Below are positions 9,870 to 20,002 of a stretch of DNA of 64,000 nucleotides, one piece after another (the first letter of the stretch is position 1; the number at the start of each line of letters is the position of its first letter). The DNA is from Burkholderiales bacterium (lineage in GTDB: Bacteria; Pseudomonadota; Gammaproteobacteria; Burkholderiales; Burkholderiaceae_C), in the NCBI GenBank assembly GCA_013044035.1, contig JABEVE010000091.1:1-64000 (forward strand), given 5' to 3'. The notes under the pieces are model-generated. The model saw nothing but the letters and a program-made list of their open reading frames with translations, was not told where the DNA came from and made no database searches. The position numbers were made by a program, and so were the translations under genes.

Positions 9870-10184
9870 ATGTTGGGATCTCTCAGTCTCGCGCATTACC
9901 TGGTGCTCGGTGCCATCCTGTTTGCCATCTCGGTGGTGGGCATTTTTCTCAACCGGCGCAACCTCATCGTGATCCTCATGGCCATCGAACTGATGCTGCT
10001 GGCGGTGAACCTCAACTTCATCGCCTTCTCGCATGACCTGCAGAGCATGGACGGCCAGGTGTTCGTGTTCTTCATCCTCACCGTGGCCGCGGCCGAGTCG
10101 GCTATTGGCCTAGCCATCCTGGTGGTGCTGTTTCGCAACCTGTCCACGATCAACGTGGACGAACTCGACCACCTCAAGGGCTAA
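9870..10184 (+). CDS. nuoK: NADH-quinone oxidoreductase subunit K
   Basis: This small three-helix antiporter-like subunit (ND4L homologue) lies in the membrane arm. The 104 residues contain the conserved [17 protein letters not shown] segment, with the buried Glu used in proton translocation, and [13 protein letters not shown] with the second conserved Glu. It starts three bases after nuoJ and ends five bases before nuoL. Confidence 0.97.
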   Translation: MLGSLSLAHYLVLGAILFAISVVGIFLNRRNLIVILMAIELMLLAVNLNFIAFSHDLQSMDGQVFVFFILTVAAAESAIGLAILVVLFRNLSTINVDELDHLKG

Positions 10185-10188
10185 AGGC

Positions 10189-12216
10189 ATGGCTGAGACG
10201 ATCAACCCCAACATCCTGCTGGTCATCGCACTGGCGCCGCTGGTCAGCGCCATCATCGCCGGCCTCTTCGGCAAGGCGATTGGCCGCGTCGGCAGCCACA
10301 GCGTGACCACCGCCAGTGTGGCCCTGTCCTTTGCCTTGTCGGTCTGGGTACTGATCCAGGTGGTGGGCGGGGCGCATTACAACGGCACGGTCTACACCTG
10401 GATGCAGGTCGGCAGCCTGAAGATGGATGTCGGTTTTCTCATCGACAGCCTGTCGGCGCTCATGATGGTCGTGGTCACCTTCGTCTCGATGTGCGTGCAC
10501 ATCTACACCATCGGCTACATGGCAGACGACCCCGGCTACCAGCGATTCTTCTCTTACATCAGCCTGTTCACCTTCAGCATGCTGATGCTGGTGATGAGCA
10601 ACAACATGCTCCAGCTCTTCTTCGGCTGGGAGGCGGTCGGTCTGGTGTCGTATCTGTTGATCGGCTTCTGGTACACCAAGCCCACAGCCGTCTTCGCCAA
10701 CATGAAGGCCTTCATCGTCAACCGTGTCGGCGACTTTGGCTTCATCCTCGGCATCGGCCTCGCCCTGGCCTACACCGGCAGCCTGAACTACACCGCCATC
10801 TTTGCCAAGGCCCCAGGGTTGATCGCCTTGCACCTGCCCGGGACTGACTGGATGCTGATGACCGTGATCTGCATCAGCCTGTTCATCGGCGCCATGGGCA
10901 AGAGCGCGCAGTTCCCGCTGCATGTCTGGCTGCCCGATTCGATGGAAGGCCCGACGCCCATCTCCGCGCTGATCCACGCCGCCACGATGGTGACGGCCGG
11001 CATCTTCATGGTGGCGCGCATGTCGCCGCTGTTCGAGCTGTCGAACACCGCGCTGTCTTTCATCATGGTCATCGGCAGCATCACGGCCTTGTTCATGGGC
11101 TTTCTCGGCGTCATTCAGAACGACATCAAGCGTGTCGTCGCCTATTCCACACTGACCCAGCTCGGCTACATGACGGTGGCGCTGGGCGCCTCGGCCTATT
11201 CCGTCGCCATCTTCCACCTCATGACCCATGCGTTCTTCAAGGCGCTGCTGTTTCTCGCTGCGGGTTCGGTCATCATCGGCATGCACCATGACCAGGACAT
11301 CCGTCACATGGGAGGTTTGCGCAAATACATGCCGATCACCTGGATCACCTTCCTGATCGGAACCCTGGCCTTGATCGGCACACCGTTCTTCTCGGGTTTT
11401 TATTCCAAGGACAGCATCATCGACGCGGTAGGCGCCAGCAACCTTGCCGGCTCGGGTTTCGCCACGTTCGCCGTCACCGCCAGTGTCTTCGTCACCGCGC
11501 TGTACAGCTTCCGGCTCTATTTCCTGGTCTTCCACGGCAAGGAGCGTTTCCGCGATCTGCCGGCGCACGACGACCATGGCGATGACGGCCATGACCACCA
11601 CCACGGACCCCTGGAGCCGCACGAGTCGCCCTGGGTGGTGACCCTGCCCCTCATCCTGCTGGCCATTCCATCGGCCGTGATCGGCTATTTCACGATCCAG
11701 CCGCTGCTCTTCGGCGGATTCTTCAACGGGGCCATCAGCGTCAATGCCGCGGCGCACCCGGCCATGACCGATCTTGCCGAGCATTTCCACGGCCCCTTCC
11801 AGATGGCCTTGCAGGCCTTCACTGCCTTGCCGCTGTGGCTGGCTGCAGCCGGAGTCGCGGTGGCCTATTACGGCTATATGGTGAACCTGGCCTTTCCTGC
11901 TGCGGTGGAGCGCCTGTTCAAGCCGGTCTACGTCCTGCTGGACCACAAGTACTACATGGACTGGATCAACGAGAACATCATCGCCGCGGGCACGCGCCTG
12001 GTGGGCAAGGGTTTGTGGAAGGGTGCCGATGCAGGGTTGATCGACGGCCTGCTGGTCAACGGCACGGCGCGCGTGGTTGGCGTCGCCGCTGGGCTGATAC
12101 GCCAACTGCAAACCGGCTTCATCTACTACTACGCCCTGGCCATGATCGGCGGTGTGGTCGTGTTCATGTGGCTCTATGTTCCGGGCAAGCTGCTGTCCGG
12201 TTGGTTCATCCGATAA
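10189..12216 (+). CDS. nuoL: NADH-quinone oxidoreductase subunit L
   Basis: This is the distal antiporter-like proton-pumping subunit (ND5 homologue), with the long lateral helix at its C-terminus. The 675 residues hold many hydrophobic helices. Conserved ion-channel motifs include LFFGWEAVGLVSYLLIGFW (channel Glu), GKSAQFPLHVWLPDSMEGPTP, and LIHAATMVTAGIFM. A very His/Asp-rich cytoplasmic or periplasmic loop (about residues 459-476, with HDDHGDDGHDHHHG) precedes the last helices. The position between nuoK and nuoM is canonical. Confidence 0.97.
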   Translation: MAETINPNILLVIALAPLVSAIIAGLFGKAIGRVGSHSVTTASVALSFALSVWVLIQVVGGAHYNGTVYTWMQVGSLKMDVGFLIDSLSALMMVVVTFVSMCVHIYTIGYMADDPGYQRFFSYISLFTFSMLMLVMSNNMLQLFFGWEAVGLVSYLLIGFWYTKPTAVFANMKAFIVNRVGDFGFILGIGLALAYTGSLNYTAIFAKAPGLIALHLPGTDWMLMTVICISLFIGAMGKSAQFPLHVWLPDSMEGPTPISALIHAATMVTAGIFMVARMSPLFELSNTALSFIMVIGSITALFMGFLGVIQNDIKRVVAYSTLTQLGYMTVALGASAYSVAIFHLMTHAFFKALLFLAAGSVIIGMHHDQDIRHMGGLRKYMPITWITFLIGTLALIGTPFFSGFYSKDSIIDAVGASNLAGSGFATFAVTASVFVTALYSFRLYFLVFHGKERFRDLPAHDDHGDDGHDHHHGPLEPHESPWVVTLPLILLAIPSAVIGYFTIQPLLFGGFFNGAISVNAAAHPAMTDLAEHFHGPFQMALQAFTALPLWLAAAGVAVAYYGYMVNLAFPAAVERLFKPVYVLLDHKYYMDWINENIIAAGTRLVGKGLWKGADAGLIDGLLVNGTARVVGVAAGLIRQLQTGFIYYYALAMIGGVVVFMWLYVPGKLLSGWFIR

Positions 12217-12250
12217 ATTCAACAAGGCCTGCGGCTAACGTTCCAAATCT

Positions 12251-13735
12251 ATGCAATCGCTCCCCTTGCTGAGCCTGTCCATCTGGACACCCATCGCCTT
12301 CGGCATCCTCATCCTGCTGCTCGGGCGCGACACCAACGCCCCGGCGATGCGCTGGCTGGCGCTGATTGGAGCCCTGGTCAGTCTGCTCGTCACCATTCCG
12401 CTGATCACCGGTTTCGACACAGCTTCCGCCAGCATGCAGTTCGTCGAGCGCGCGCCATGGATCGAGCCGTTCAACATCCACTACCACCTCGGCATCGACG
12501 GCATCTCGCTGTGGTTCATTCCGCTCACCGCCTTCATCACCCTCATCACAGTGATCGCCGGCTGGCAGATCATCACCGAGCGCGTCGGCCTGTACATGGC
12601 GTCCTTCCTCATCCTCTCGGGGCTGATGGTCGGGGTGTTCTGCGCGCTCGACGGCATCCTCTTCTATGTATTTTTTGAAGCAACCCTGATTCCGATGTAC
12701 CTCATCATCGGCATCTGGGGGGGGCCGCGCCGGGTGTATGCGGCGTTCAAATTTTTCCTCTACACGCTGCTCGGCTCGTTGCTGATGCTGGTGGCGCTCA
12801 TCTACCTCTACTTCCAGTCCGGCGGCAGTTTCAACATCCTCGACTGGTACACGGTGCCGCTGTCGAGCACGGCGCAAATCCTGCTTTTCATCGCGTTCTT
12901 CTTTGCCTTCGCCGTGAAGATTCCGATGTGGCCGGTACACACCTGGCTGCCCGATGCCCACGTCGAAGCCCCCACCGGGGGCTCCATCGTGCTGGCGGCC
13001 ATCATGCTCAAGCTCGGCGGATATGGCTTCGTGCGCTTCGTGCTGCCGATCGTGCCAGACGCCAGTCATGAACTCGCCTCGGTCATCATCGCCCTGTCGA
13101 TCATCGCCGTCATCTACATCGGCCTCGTCGCCATGGTGCAGACTGACATGAAGAAGCTGGTGGCTTACTCCTCGATTGCGCACATGGGTTTCGTCACCCT
13201 TGGGTTTTTTCTTTTCTCCGACCTCAGTGTGCAGGGCGGACTTGTGCAGATGATTTCCCACGGCTTCGTCTCCGGCGCCATGTTCATGAGCATCGGCGTG
13301 CTGTACGACCGCATGCACACCCGCAACATCGCTGACTACGGGGGGGTCACCAGCAAGATGCCGCATTTCGCAGCCTTTGCCGTACTGTTCGCCATGGCCA
13401 ATGCCGGCTTGCCGGGCACCAGCGGCTTCGTCGGGGAATGGATGGTCATCCTCGCCGCGGTCAAGAGCAATTTCCTGCTCGGTCTGCTGGCCGCGTCCAC
13501 CCTGGTTCTGGCCGCGGGTTACACGCTGTGGATGGTCAAGCGCGTGTTCTTCGGCCCGGTGGCCAATGACCATGTGGCTGCCCTGAAAGACATCGGTGCA
13601 CGCGAGTTCCTCATTCTCGGCCTGCTCGCCGCCGCCGTGCTGTGGTTTGGTCTGTATCCGAAATTCTTCACCGACCCAATGCAAGCCAGTGTCACCCAAC
13701 TCCTGCAGCATGTGGCTGCCTCCAAACTGCAGTAA
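12251..13735 (+). CDS. nuoM: NADH-quinone oxidoreductase subunit M
   Basis: This antiporter-like membrane subunit (ND4 homologue) translocates one proton per cycle. The 494 residues show the expected motifs: YVFFEATLIPMYLIIGIWGG with the channel Glu, KIPMWPVHTWLPDAHVEAPT, and KKLVAYSSIAHMGFV. It begins 34 bases after nuoL and is followed 12 bases after its stop by nuoN. Confidence 0.97.
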   Translation: MQSLPLLSLSIWTPIAFGILILLLGRDTNAPAMRWLALIGALVSLLVTIPLITGFDTASASMQFVERAPWIEPFNIHYHLGIDGISLWFIPLTAFITLITVIAGWQIITERVGLYMASFLILSGLMVGVFCALDGILFYVFFEATLIPMYLIIGIWGGPRRVYAAFKFFLYTLLGSLLMLVALIYLYFQSGGSFNILDWYTVPLSSTAQILLFIAFFFAFAVKIPMWPVHTWLPDAHVEAPTGGSIVLAAIMLKLGGYGFVRFVLPIVPDASHELASVIIALSIIAVIYIGLVAMVQTDMKKLVAYSSIAHMGFVTLGFFLFSDLSVQGGLVQMISHGFVSGAMFMSIGVLYDRMHTRNIADYGGVTSKMPHFAAFAVLFAMANAGLPGTSGFVGEWMVILAAVKSNFLLGLLAASTLVLAAGYTLWMVKRVFFGPVANDHVAALKDIGAREFLILGLLAAAVLWFGLYPKFFTDPMQASVTQLLQHVAASKLQ

Positions 13736-13747
13736 GGCGCTACACCC

Positions 13748-15208
13748 ATGAACTGGATTGCGATCTATCCCGAGATCTTTCTGCTGGTCATGGCCTGCGT
13801 GATCATGCTGGCCGACCTCTTCGTCAAGGACGCGGATCATCGCCTGGCCTATGGCCTGACGCTGTTCACCATACTGGCTCTGGTGTTGACCAGCGGTGCC
13901 TACTACGCCTCCGGCCTCGATCTGTTTGCCATGCAGCGCATGGTCATCGTCGACCCCATGGCCATGCTGCTCAAGCTGTTCACCAGCGTTGCCACCGGCA
14001 TGAGCCTGATCTACGCCCGACGCTACGCCCTCGATCGCGGCATGTGGGGCGGTGAATTGTTCAGCCTCTCGCTGTTCGCGCTGCTCGGCCAGTTCATCAT
14101 GATCTCGGGAAACAACCTGCTGATCATCTATCTCGGCCTCGAGTTGTTGTCCTTGTCGTTGTATGCACTGGTGGCCTTGCGGCGCGACTCGGCCCTGGCC
14201 ACTGAGGCAGCGATGAAGTATTTCGTGCTCGGCGCGCTGGCTTCCGGCTTCCTGCTCTACGGCATGAGCATGATTTACGGCGCCACCGGCTCGCTTGACC
14301 TGGCCGTGGTCTTCAAGACCATTGCCGTCGAGCCATTGAGCCGAGCCGCTCTGGTCATGGGTGTCGTCTTTATCGTCTCAGGCCTGGCTTTCAAGCTCGG
14401 TGCCGCACCGTTCCACATGTGGATCCCCGACGTCTATCAGGGGGCACCGACCGCAGTGGTCCTGCTGGTCGGCGCTGCGCCCAAGCTGGCCGCGTTTGCC
14501 ATGACCATCCGGCTGCTGGTGGAGGGCTTATTCCCGCTGGCGATGGACTGGCAGCAAATGCTGGTGGTGCTGGCGGTGCTCTCCATCGTCGTTGGGAACT
14601 TCGCCGCCATTGCACAGACCAATCTCAAGCGCATGCTGGCTTATTCCACCATTGCGCAAATCGGTTTCATGCTGCTGGGCCTGCTGTCGGGCATGATCAA
14701 CGGTAACGGGATCTCCGCTTCGGTCGCCTACAGCGCGGCCATGTTTTACCTCGTCATCTATGTCCTCACCACCCTCGGCACCTTCGGTGTCATCATGTTC
14801 ATGGCCCACCAGGGTTTCGAAGCCGAGGACATTCGCGATTTCGCCGGCCTCGGCAAGTCCCATCCCTGGCTTGCCGGCATCATGACCTTCCTGATGTTCT
14901 CACTCGCCGGGCTGCCGCCCTTCGCCGGGTTCTACGCCAAGTTCGAAGTGCTCTCCGTGCTGCTCGCCACCGGCCGTGTCTGGTTGGTGGTGCTGGCCGT
15001 GGTGCTTTCGGTGGTCGGTGCCTACTACTACCTGCGCATGGTCAAGACCATGTATTTCGATCAGCCCACGCGCGAACACCGCGTTCAGGCATCACCCGTG
15101 GCCTGGATCCTCATGTCCCTGAACGGCCTGGCCGTGCTGGCACTCGGCATCCTGCCCGGGGGGCTGATGACGCTGTGTTATCAAGCCATCGCCAACACCC
15201 TGCATTGA
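13748..15208 (+). CDS. nuoN: NADH-quinone oxidoreductase subunit N
   Basis: This is the third antiporter-like proton-pumping subunit (ND2 homologue) and the last nuo gene. The 486 residues include YLGLELLSLSLYALVAL with the channel Glu, FKLGAAPFHMWIPDVYQGAPT, and KRMLAYSTIAQIGFMLLG. All 14 nuo genes are therefore intact and in the order A to N on one strand. Confidence 0.97.
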   Translation: MNWIAIYPEIFLLVMACVIMLADLFVKDADHRLAYGLTLFTILALVLTSGAYYASGLDLFAMQRMVIVDPMAMLLKLFTSVATGMSLIYARRYALDRGMWGGELFSLSLFALLGQFIMISGNNLLIIYLGLELLSLSLYALVALRRDSALATEAAMKYFVLGALASGFLLYGMSMIYGATGSLDLAVVFKTIAVEPLSRAALVMGVVFIVSGLAFKLGAAPFHMWIPDVYQGAPTAVVLLVGAAPKLAAFAMTIRLLVEGLFPLAMDWQQMLVVLAVLSIVVGNFAAIAQTNLKRMLAYSTIAQIGFMLLGLLSGMINGNGISASVAYSAAMFYLVIYVLTTLGTFGVIMFMAHQGFEAEDIRDFAGLGKSHPWLAGIMTFLMFSLAGLPPFAGFYAKFEVLSVLLATGRVWLVVLAVVLSVVGAYYYLRMVKTMYFDQPTREHRVQASPVAWILMSLNGLAVLALGILPGGLMTLCYQAIANTLH

Positions 15209-15238
15209 GCCGGGCATCACCCTGGAATTCACGTCAAC

Positions 15239-15541
15239 ATGCAATCCTCCGCCGTATGGCTGGTCTTGGTGCTCGCCCTCACCGGCGCCAACCTGCCGTT
15301 TTTCTCCAATCGTTTTTTTCTTGTGTTCCCGCTGAAGAAGCCGAAAGGCTGGTTCGTGCGCCTGGCTGAAGTCATCGTGATGTATTTCCTCGTTGGCGGT
15401 GTCTCATTGGCGCTGGAATCGCGGTTGGGTCAGATCTACCCCCAGAAGTGGGAGTTCTATGCCGTTTCGGCATCGATGTTCCTGGTGCTGGCCTTTCCCG
15501 GCTATGTGCTGCGCTACCTCTCGCGTCGCATCGAAGACTGA
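15239..15541 (+). CDS. DUF2818 family membrane protein
   Basis: This 100-residue membrane protein has three to four hydrophobic helices (VWLVLVLALTGANLPFF, AEVIVMYFLVGGVSLAL and FLVLAFPGYVLRYL). It matches the DUF2818 family, which is found almost only in betaproteobacteria and is usually placed directly after nuoN. Its role is unknown; the location suggests an accessory to complex I assembly or stability. It follows nuoN by 30 bases and is probably in the same transcript. Confidence 0.85.
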   Translation: MQSSAVWLVLVLALTGANLPFFSNRFFLVFPLKKPKGWFVRLAEVIVMYFLVGGVSLALESRLGQIYPQKWEFYAVSASMFLVLAFPGYVLRYLSRRIED

Positions 15542-15565
15542 ATCCGCGAGCCTCGCAAGCCCGCC

Positions 15566-16159
15566 ATGAGCCAAGCCGAGCATCCCGACCTGCGGGAAAC
15601 CCTGGTTCTGGCCGAGTCGGTCTTCGACGGTCATTTTCTCCATGTCCGGCGCGACACCGTCAGGCTTCCCGACGGTGCCCTGGCCACGCGCGAGTACATC
15701 AGGCACTCGGGTGCGGTGATGGTCATCCCGCTGCTGGACAACGGCCGTGTGCTGATGGAGCGGCAATGGCGTACGCCCATGCGCCGGGTGATGATCGAAT
15801 TTCCGGCCGGCAAACTCGACCCCGGCGAAAGCTGGCAAGCCTGCGCCCAGCGCGAGTTGCGCGAGGAGACTGGCTACAGCGCCGCCGAATGGGCCTACAT
15901 CGGCAGCATCAACAACGCCATTTCCTATTCCGACGAAGCCATTCACCTGGCTTTTGCGCGCGGCCTCACCCCTGGCCGCCAGCAACTCGACGCGCATGAG
16001 TTCCTCGATGTGTTCGAGGCTTTGCCCGCCGAGGTGCTGGGCTGGGCCCGCGATGGCAGCATCACCGACGTGAAAACCGTGATCGGCGCTTTCTGGCTGG
16101 ACAAGCTTCGGTCCGGCGCCTGGGAGTTGCCTTGGCAACGACTCGACGGTCAGATCTGA
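15566..16159 (+). CDS. Nudix hydrolase, ADP-ribose pyrophosphatase-like
   Basis: The protein has 197 residues. The Nudix box is clear: GKLDPGESWQACAQRELREE followed by TGY (about residues 80-102), the GX5EX7REUXEEXGU pattern that binds the catalytic metal. Length and flanking sequence (GAVMVIPLLDNGRVLMERQWR and PAGKLDPGE) resemble ADP-ribose/nucleoside-diphosphate-sugar pyrophosphatases of the NudF type. A Nudix gene after the nuo operon is a common arrangement in Burkholderiales. The exact substrate cannot be read from sequence. Confidence 0.88.
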   Translation: MSQAEHPDLRETLVLAESVFDGHFLHVRRDTVRLPDGALATREYIRHSGAVMVIPLLDNGRVLMERQWRTPMRRVMIEFPAGKLDPGESWQACAQRELREETGYSAAEWAYIGSINNAISYSDEAIHLAFARGLTPGRQQLDAHEFLDVFEALPAEVLGWARDGSITDVKTVIGAFWLDKLRSGAWELPWQRLDGQI

Positions 16160-16281
16160 GATCGACCGACCGGCGCTGATTGTCACGCCATCCCGCCGCT
16201 TGCGCCGGGCTTTGGCGCGCGTTCCCGTCATGGCTTCGCACAGATTGATGAAACAAAATGCAACAATGAGCAGACATTCAT

Positions 16282-18975
16282 GTGTCGCTCATCATGCCCA
16301 CCCTTGCCCTCGGTCTGCTGTTTGGCTGCTGGCTGCAAATGCAGCAGCCCCGGCTCTGGCCGGAAGACCTCTACGGTGCTTTGGCCGGTGCCGCCACCGT
16401 GGCGTTAACCGGCTTGCTGGCGGCGCGACTGCGCCAGAACGCACGGGCGACTCAGCAGGCATGCCGAGAGCCAGCAGGCGAAGTTCCCGCATCACGCCAG
16501 GGCGGTCTTTGCCGCTGGTTGCCAACGATCCTGCTGTTCGTCGCGGCCGCAGCCCTGGGCTATGGCACCACAGGCTGGCGAGCCAGCGGGTTGCTGGACG
16601 ATCGCCTTGCCGAGCCCTTGTGGGGTCAGGTGGTGACGGTCGAGGGCGTGGTGCAAAGCCTGCCGGTGCGTCACGCCGATGGCACACGCTTCGTCTTCAG
16701 GCCCATGCATGCCGCAGCCGGCATTCCCTCGCGTATCCTGGTCTCCTGGCATGCGCCGCGCCAGCGACCTCATCGTGCTGACGATCCGGTGCAAGTCAGC
16801 CCGGGGAACGACCCTGGAACGGCCCAGGCTCCCCAGGTCCACCCCGGCGAAGTCTGGCGCCTGCCGCTGCGCTTGAAACCGGTGCACGGCGCTGCCAATC
16901 CGGCGGGTTTCGATGCCGAGTTGTGGCTGTTCGAACAGGGCATCGGCGCGACCGCCACAGTCAGCCAGGCGCGGCGTTTCGAGCCCCCCAAGGCGCTCGG
17001 TCATTTGCACGACGGCGCCGATCTCGCCTTGCAATCGATGCGCGACCGCCTGCGCACGCGCATCGATGCTGCGCTTGAGGGTAACCCGCAGGCAGGCACC
17101 ATCGCCGCCCTGGCGCTGGGTGACCAGGCGGCCATTGCATCGCGCGAATGGACCATCTACCGCATCACCGGTGTCGCGCATCTCATGAGCATTTCGGGCC
17201 TGCACATCACCATGCTGGCCTGGCTGGCGGCCTGGCTGGCCGGCTTCGTCTGGCGCCACACCGCCCACTTGCGACACCCAGGGCCGCTCTTGCTGCCGAC
17301 GCCCGTGGTGGCCGGGGTCTTCGGCCTGCTGGCGGCCATGGGCTACTGCCTGCTGGCGGGTTTTGGCGTGCCGGCTCAACGCACCTTGCTGATGCTGGCG
17401 GCCGGACTGTCGCTGCGCATGACCGGCCTGCGCATCAGTTGGCGACAGACCCTGTCCTGGGCGCTGTTTGCCGTGTTGTTGTGGGACCCCTGGGCCTTGA
17501 TGCAGGCCGGCTTCTGGCTGTCGTTCTGCGCTGTGGGCATCTTGTTCCTGGCGGATCCGGCCCAGCGGCGTCCTGAGGTTGCGGGCACCAGGGAGTCCGA
17601 TGCACCGGCTACGGCGGTGGCCACCCCTGCACCGTCACGCCTGCATGGGCTGATGCTGGGGGCTTGGTCGCATCTTCGTGCCGCGGGCCGTTCGCAATGG
17701 GCTGTGACCCTGGGCCTGGCGCCGCTCACCCTGCTGTTCTTCCAGCAGATCGCCATCCTCTCGCCGCTGGCCAATGCGATCGCCATCCCCGTGGTCACGC
17801 TCTGGGTGGCGCCTCTCGCCGTTTTGGGCATGCTCCTGCCGGCGCCGCTGGATGCCTGGGCGTGGCAGGCAGCAGCCTGGGCGCAGAGCGGCTTGACCCG
17901 CGTCCTGGCCGGGTTGGCGAACTGGCCGCAGGCACAGTGGCATGCGGCGACACCCGAATGGCCGGCGCTGGCGCTTGCCGCGCTCGGCGTGCTGGCTTTG
18001 GTGCTGCCCTGGCCGTGGCGTCTGCGTGTGCCCGGGCTTGCGCTCAGCATCCCCTTGCTTCTGAACCCGGGACAACGCCCCGCCGAGGGCCATGTCGAGG
18101 CCTGGATCCCCGATGTCGGGCAGGGTATGGGCGTCATCGTGCGAACCGCGCGCCACACCCTGTTGTTCGACGCGGGGCCAACGCTCGGCCTGCAGAACGA
18201 CGCGGGTGAACGCGTGCTGTTGCCGCTGCTGCACGCGCTGGGCGAGCGGCGACTCGACCGCGTCGTGCTGAGTCATGCCGATAGCGACCACATCGGCGGC
18301 GCGGTGTCGATCGCACGAGCCTATCCCGGTACGACGGCCCTCAGTTCGGTCGCCTCGGATCGAGTCTTGGCCATGGGCTACTCCAGTGCCCAGCCCTGCA
18401 TCGCCGGCTTGCGCTGGACTTGGGACAGCGTCGACTTTGAAATGCTGCACCCCGCCACCGCCGACCCTGCTCCAGCGCACCGCACCAACGCGCATTCCTG
18501 CGTGCTGCGCGTGAGCAGCGGGCATGGCAGCCTGCTGCTCACGGGCGACATCGAGCGCGCACAGGAACGAGCCCTAGCTTCAGGGCCGGCAGCGGATGCG
18601 CTTGGCGTCGACTTGCTGCTGGCGGCGCATCACGGTAGCAAAAGTTCGTCCAGCGTTGAATTTCTCCAGGCCGTGGCGCCGCGCCAGGTCGTCGTGCAGG
18701 CGGGGTTCATGAACAGCTACGGTCACCCACATGCCGAGGTGCTGCAACGCTACGCCGACCTCGGACTGCCGGTGCAGCGCACCGATCGAGACGGCGCGCT
18801 GGTTTGGCGCGATGAACACCCATCCGAATTGGAATCCTGGCGCGCAAAACAGCCGCGCTATTGGCAACTGCCATGGCCGCAAACAGCCGCGCCGCAACCG
18901 CCTAGTGCCGTCACCCGGCCGGCAGTGTCCATGGCGGCAGATCCTGGTGCGCCGGAGAAGAGGATGGACCGATGA
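16282..18975 (+). CDS. DNA internalization competence protein ComEC/Rec2
   Basis: This inner-membrane channel carries single-stranded DNA into the cytoplasm in natural transformation. The 897 residues show an N-terminal membrane segment and an OB-like region, then the ComEC core with HLMSISGLHITMLA (about residue 300) and several hydrophobic helices. The C-terminus is a metallo-beta-lactamase-like domain with SHADSDHIGG (about 670) and LLAAHHGSKSS (about 780). The GTG at 16282 is the longest start; an ATG at 16294, four codons on, is equally plausible. It suggests, but does not prove, that the organism can be transformed. Confidence 0.9.
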   Translation: MSLIMPTLALGLLFGCWLQMQQPRLWPEDLYGALAGAATVALTGLLAARLRQNARATQQACREPAGEVPASRQGGLCRWLPTILLFVAAAALGYGTTGWRASGLLDDRLAEPLWGQVVTVEGVVQSLPVRHADGTRFVFRPMHAAAGIPSRILVSWHAPRQRPHRADDPVQVSPGNDPGTAQAPQVHPGEVWRLPLRLKPVHGAANPAGFDAELWLFEQGIGATATVSQARRFEPPKALGHLHDGADLALQSMRDRLRTRIDAALEGNPQAGTIAALALGDQAAIASREWTIYRITGVAHLMSISGLHITMLAWLAAWLAGFVWRHTAHLRHPGPLLLPTPVVAGVFGLLAAMGYCLLAGFGVPAQRTLLMLAAGLSLRMTGLRISWRQTLSWALFAVLLWDPWALMQAGFWLSFCAVGILFLADPAQRRPEVAGTRESDAPATAVATPAPSRLHGLMLGAWSHLRAAGRSQWAVTLGLAPLTLLFFQQIAILSPLANAIAIPVVTLWVAPLAVLGMLLPAPLDAWAWQAAAWAQSGLTRVLAGLANWPQAQWHAATPEWPALALAALGVLALVLPWPWRLRVPGLALSIPLLLNPGQRPAEGHVEAWIPDVGQGMGVIVRTARHTLLFDAGPTLGLQNDAGERVLLPLLHALGERRLDRVVLSHADSDHIGGAVSIARAYPGTTALSSVASDRVLAMGYSSAQPCIAGLRWTWDSVDFEMLHPATADPAPAHRTNAHSCVLRVSSGHGSLLLTGDIERAQERALASGPAADALGVDLLLAAHHGSKSSSSVEFLQAVAPRQVVVQAGFMNSYGHPHAEVLQRYADLGLPVQRTDRDGALVWRDEHPSELESWRAKQPRYWQLPWPQTAAPQPPSAVTRPAVSMAADPGAPEKRMDR

Positions 18976-19044
18976 CGGTTGCCGGCTTGCGGCCCGGGTT
19001 GCAGCGATGGTGCGGACATCGCGGCGGCTTGGAATAATGGCGTG

Positions 19045-19965
19045 ATGCGACCCCATGCCAGACTCGATTTCAACACGCTGCTCCTGCTCATCCTGCCGCC
19101 CTTGCTCTGGGCTGGAAACGCTGTCGTCGGGCGCCTCATGGTGGGGAAGATTCCGCCGCTGGCGCTGAGCTTTGACCGCTGGTTCCTCGCCTTGCTGGTG
19201 GCCTTGCTGTTCACCGGCTCTGGTTTGTGGCGCCAGCGTGCGCTGTTGCTGCAGCACTGGAAGCCGCTCGCCCGGATGGGGTTTCTCGGCGTTGCCTGCT
19301 ACAACTCGCTGCAATATGTGGCGCTGCACACGACCACGCCGCTGAACGTCTCGCTCATCACCTCGGCGGCACCCGTGTTCATTCTGCTGATCGGTGCGGT
19401 GTTCTACCGCGAACCGATCGGCCCCGCATCGTGGTGGGGTGCGGCGCTTTCGGTGGCCGGGGTGGTGGTCGTGGTGGCCAAGGGGCGGATCGACCATCTG
19501 CTGCAGTTGCACCTGGCCACGGGTGACCTCATCATGTTGCTGGCCGTGTTGCTCTGGGGCTTTTACACCTGGGAGTTACGTCGCCGCACCCTGGGGTTGA
19601 CCCCCTTTGCCTCGCTCACGGTGCAAATGGCCTGGGGCAGCTTGTTCATCGCACCGTTTGCCGCGTACGAGCATTGGGGTCTGGGCGAAAGCACCCACTG
19701 GGGAACGCCGGTGGTGATGGCCATCGGCTATGTGGCCCTGTTGGCCTCGCTGCTGGCTTATGTCTGCTGGGGTACGGCAGTGGCCCGGACCGGAGCGCAG
19801 ATTCCGGCCTATTTCGGCAATCTGGCGCCGGTGTTCGCCGCCGTGCTGGCCTACCTGTTCCTGCACGAAGGTATCGCGCTCTACCACCTGGTTGGCGCGG
19901 CGCTGATCTTCGCCGGCATTCATGTGGCCCTGCGTGCGCGGCCCCGCGTCGTGCCGGCGGCTTGA
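19045..19965 (+). CDS. DMT superfamily transporter, EamA domain
   Basis: The 306 residues form about ten hydrophobic helices in two repeated halves, as in EamA/RhaT-type drug/metabolite transporters. Features include LLWAGNAVVGRLMVGKIPP at the N-terminus, TTPLNVSLITSAAPVFILLIG in the first repeat, and PAYFGNLAPVFAAVLAYLFLHE in the second. The ATG at 19045 starts the conserved segment; an upstream in-frame start at 18979 adds an unrelated leader. The substrate is unknown; relatives export amino acids or metabolites. It converges with the minus-strand block that follows. Confidence 0.85.
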   Translation: MRPHARLDFNTLLLLILPPLLWAGNAVVGRLMVGKIPPLALSFDRWFLALLVALLFTGSGLWRQRALLLQHWKPLARMGFLGVACYNSLQYVALHTTTPLNVSLITSAAPVFILLIGAVFYREPIGPASWWGAALSVAGVVVVVAKGRIDHLLQLHLATGDLIMLLAVLLWGFYTWELRRRTLGLTPFASLTVQMAWGSLFIAPFAAYEHWGLGESTHWGTPVVMAIGYVALLASLLAYVCWGTAVARTGAQIPAYFGNLAPVFAAVLAYLFLHEGIALYHLVGAALIFAGIHVALRARPRVVPAA

Positions 19966-20002
19966 ACCTGGGAGCAATTGCGTGGAAGCGCGGCTGCCGC
20001 CT

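Noticed and set aside
10174-12225. 683-codon minus-strand open frame opposite nuoL
   Set aside because: It is a shadow of nuoL, composed mostly of His, Asp, Gln and Gly, with no domain.
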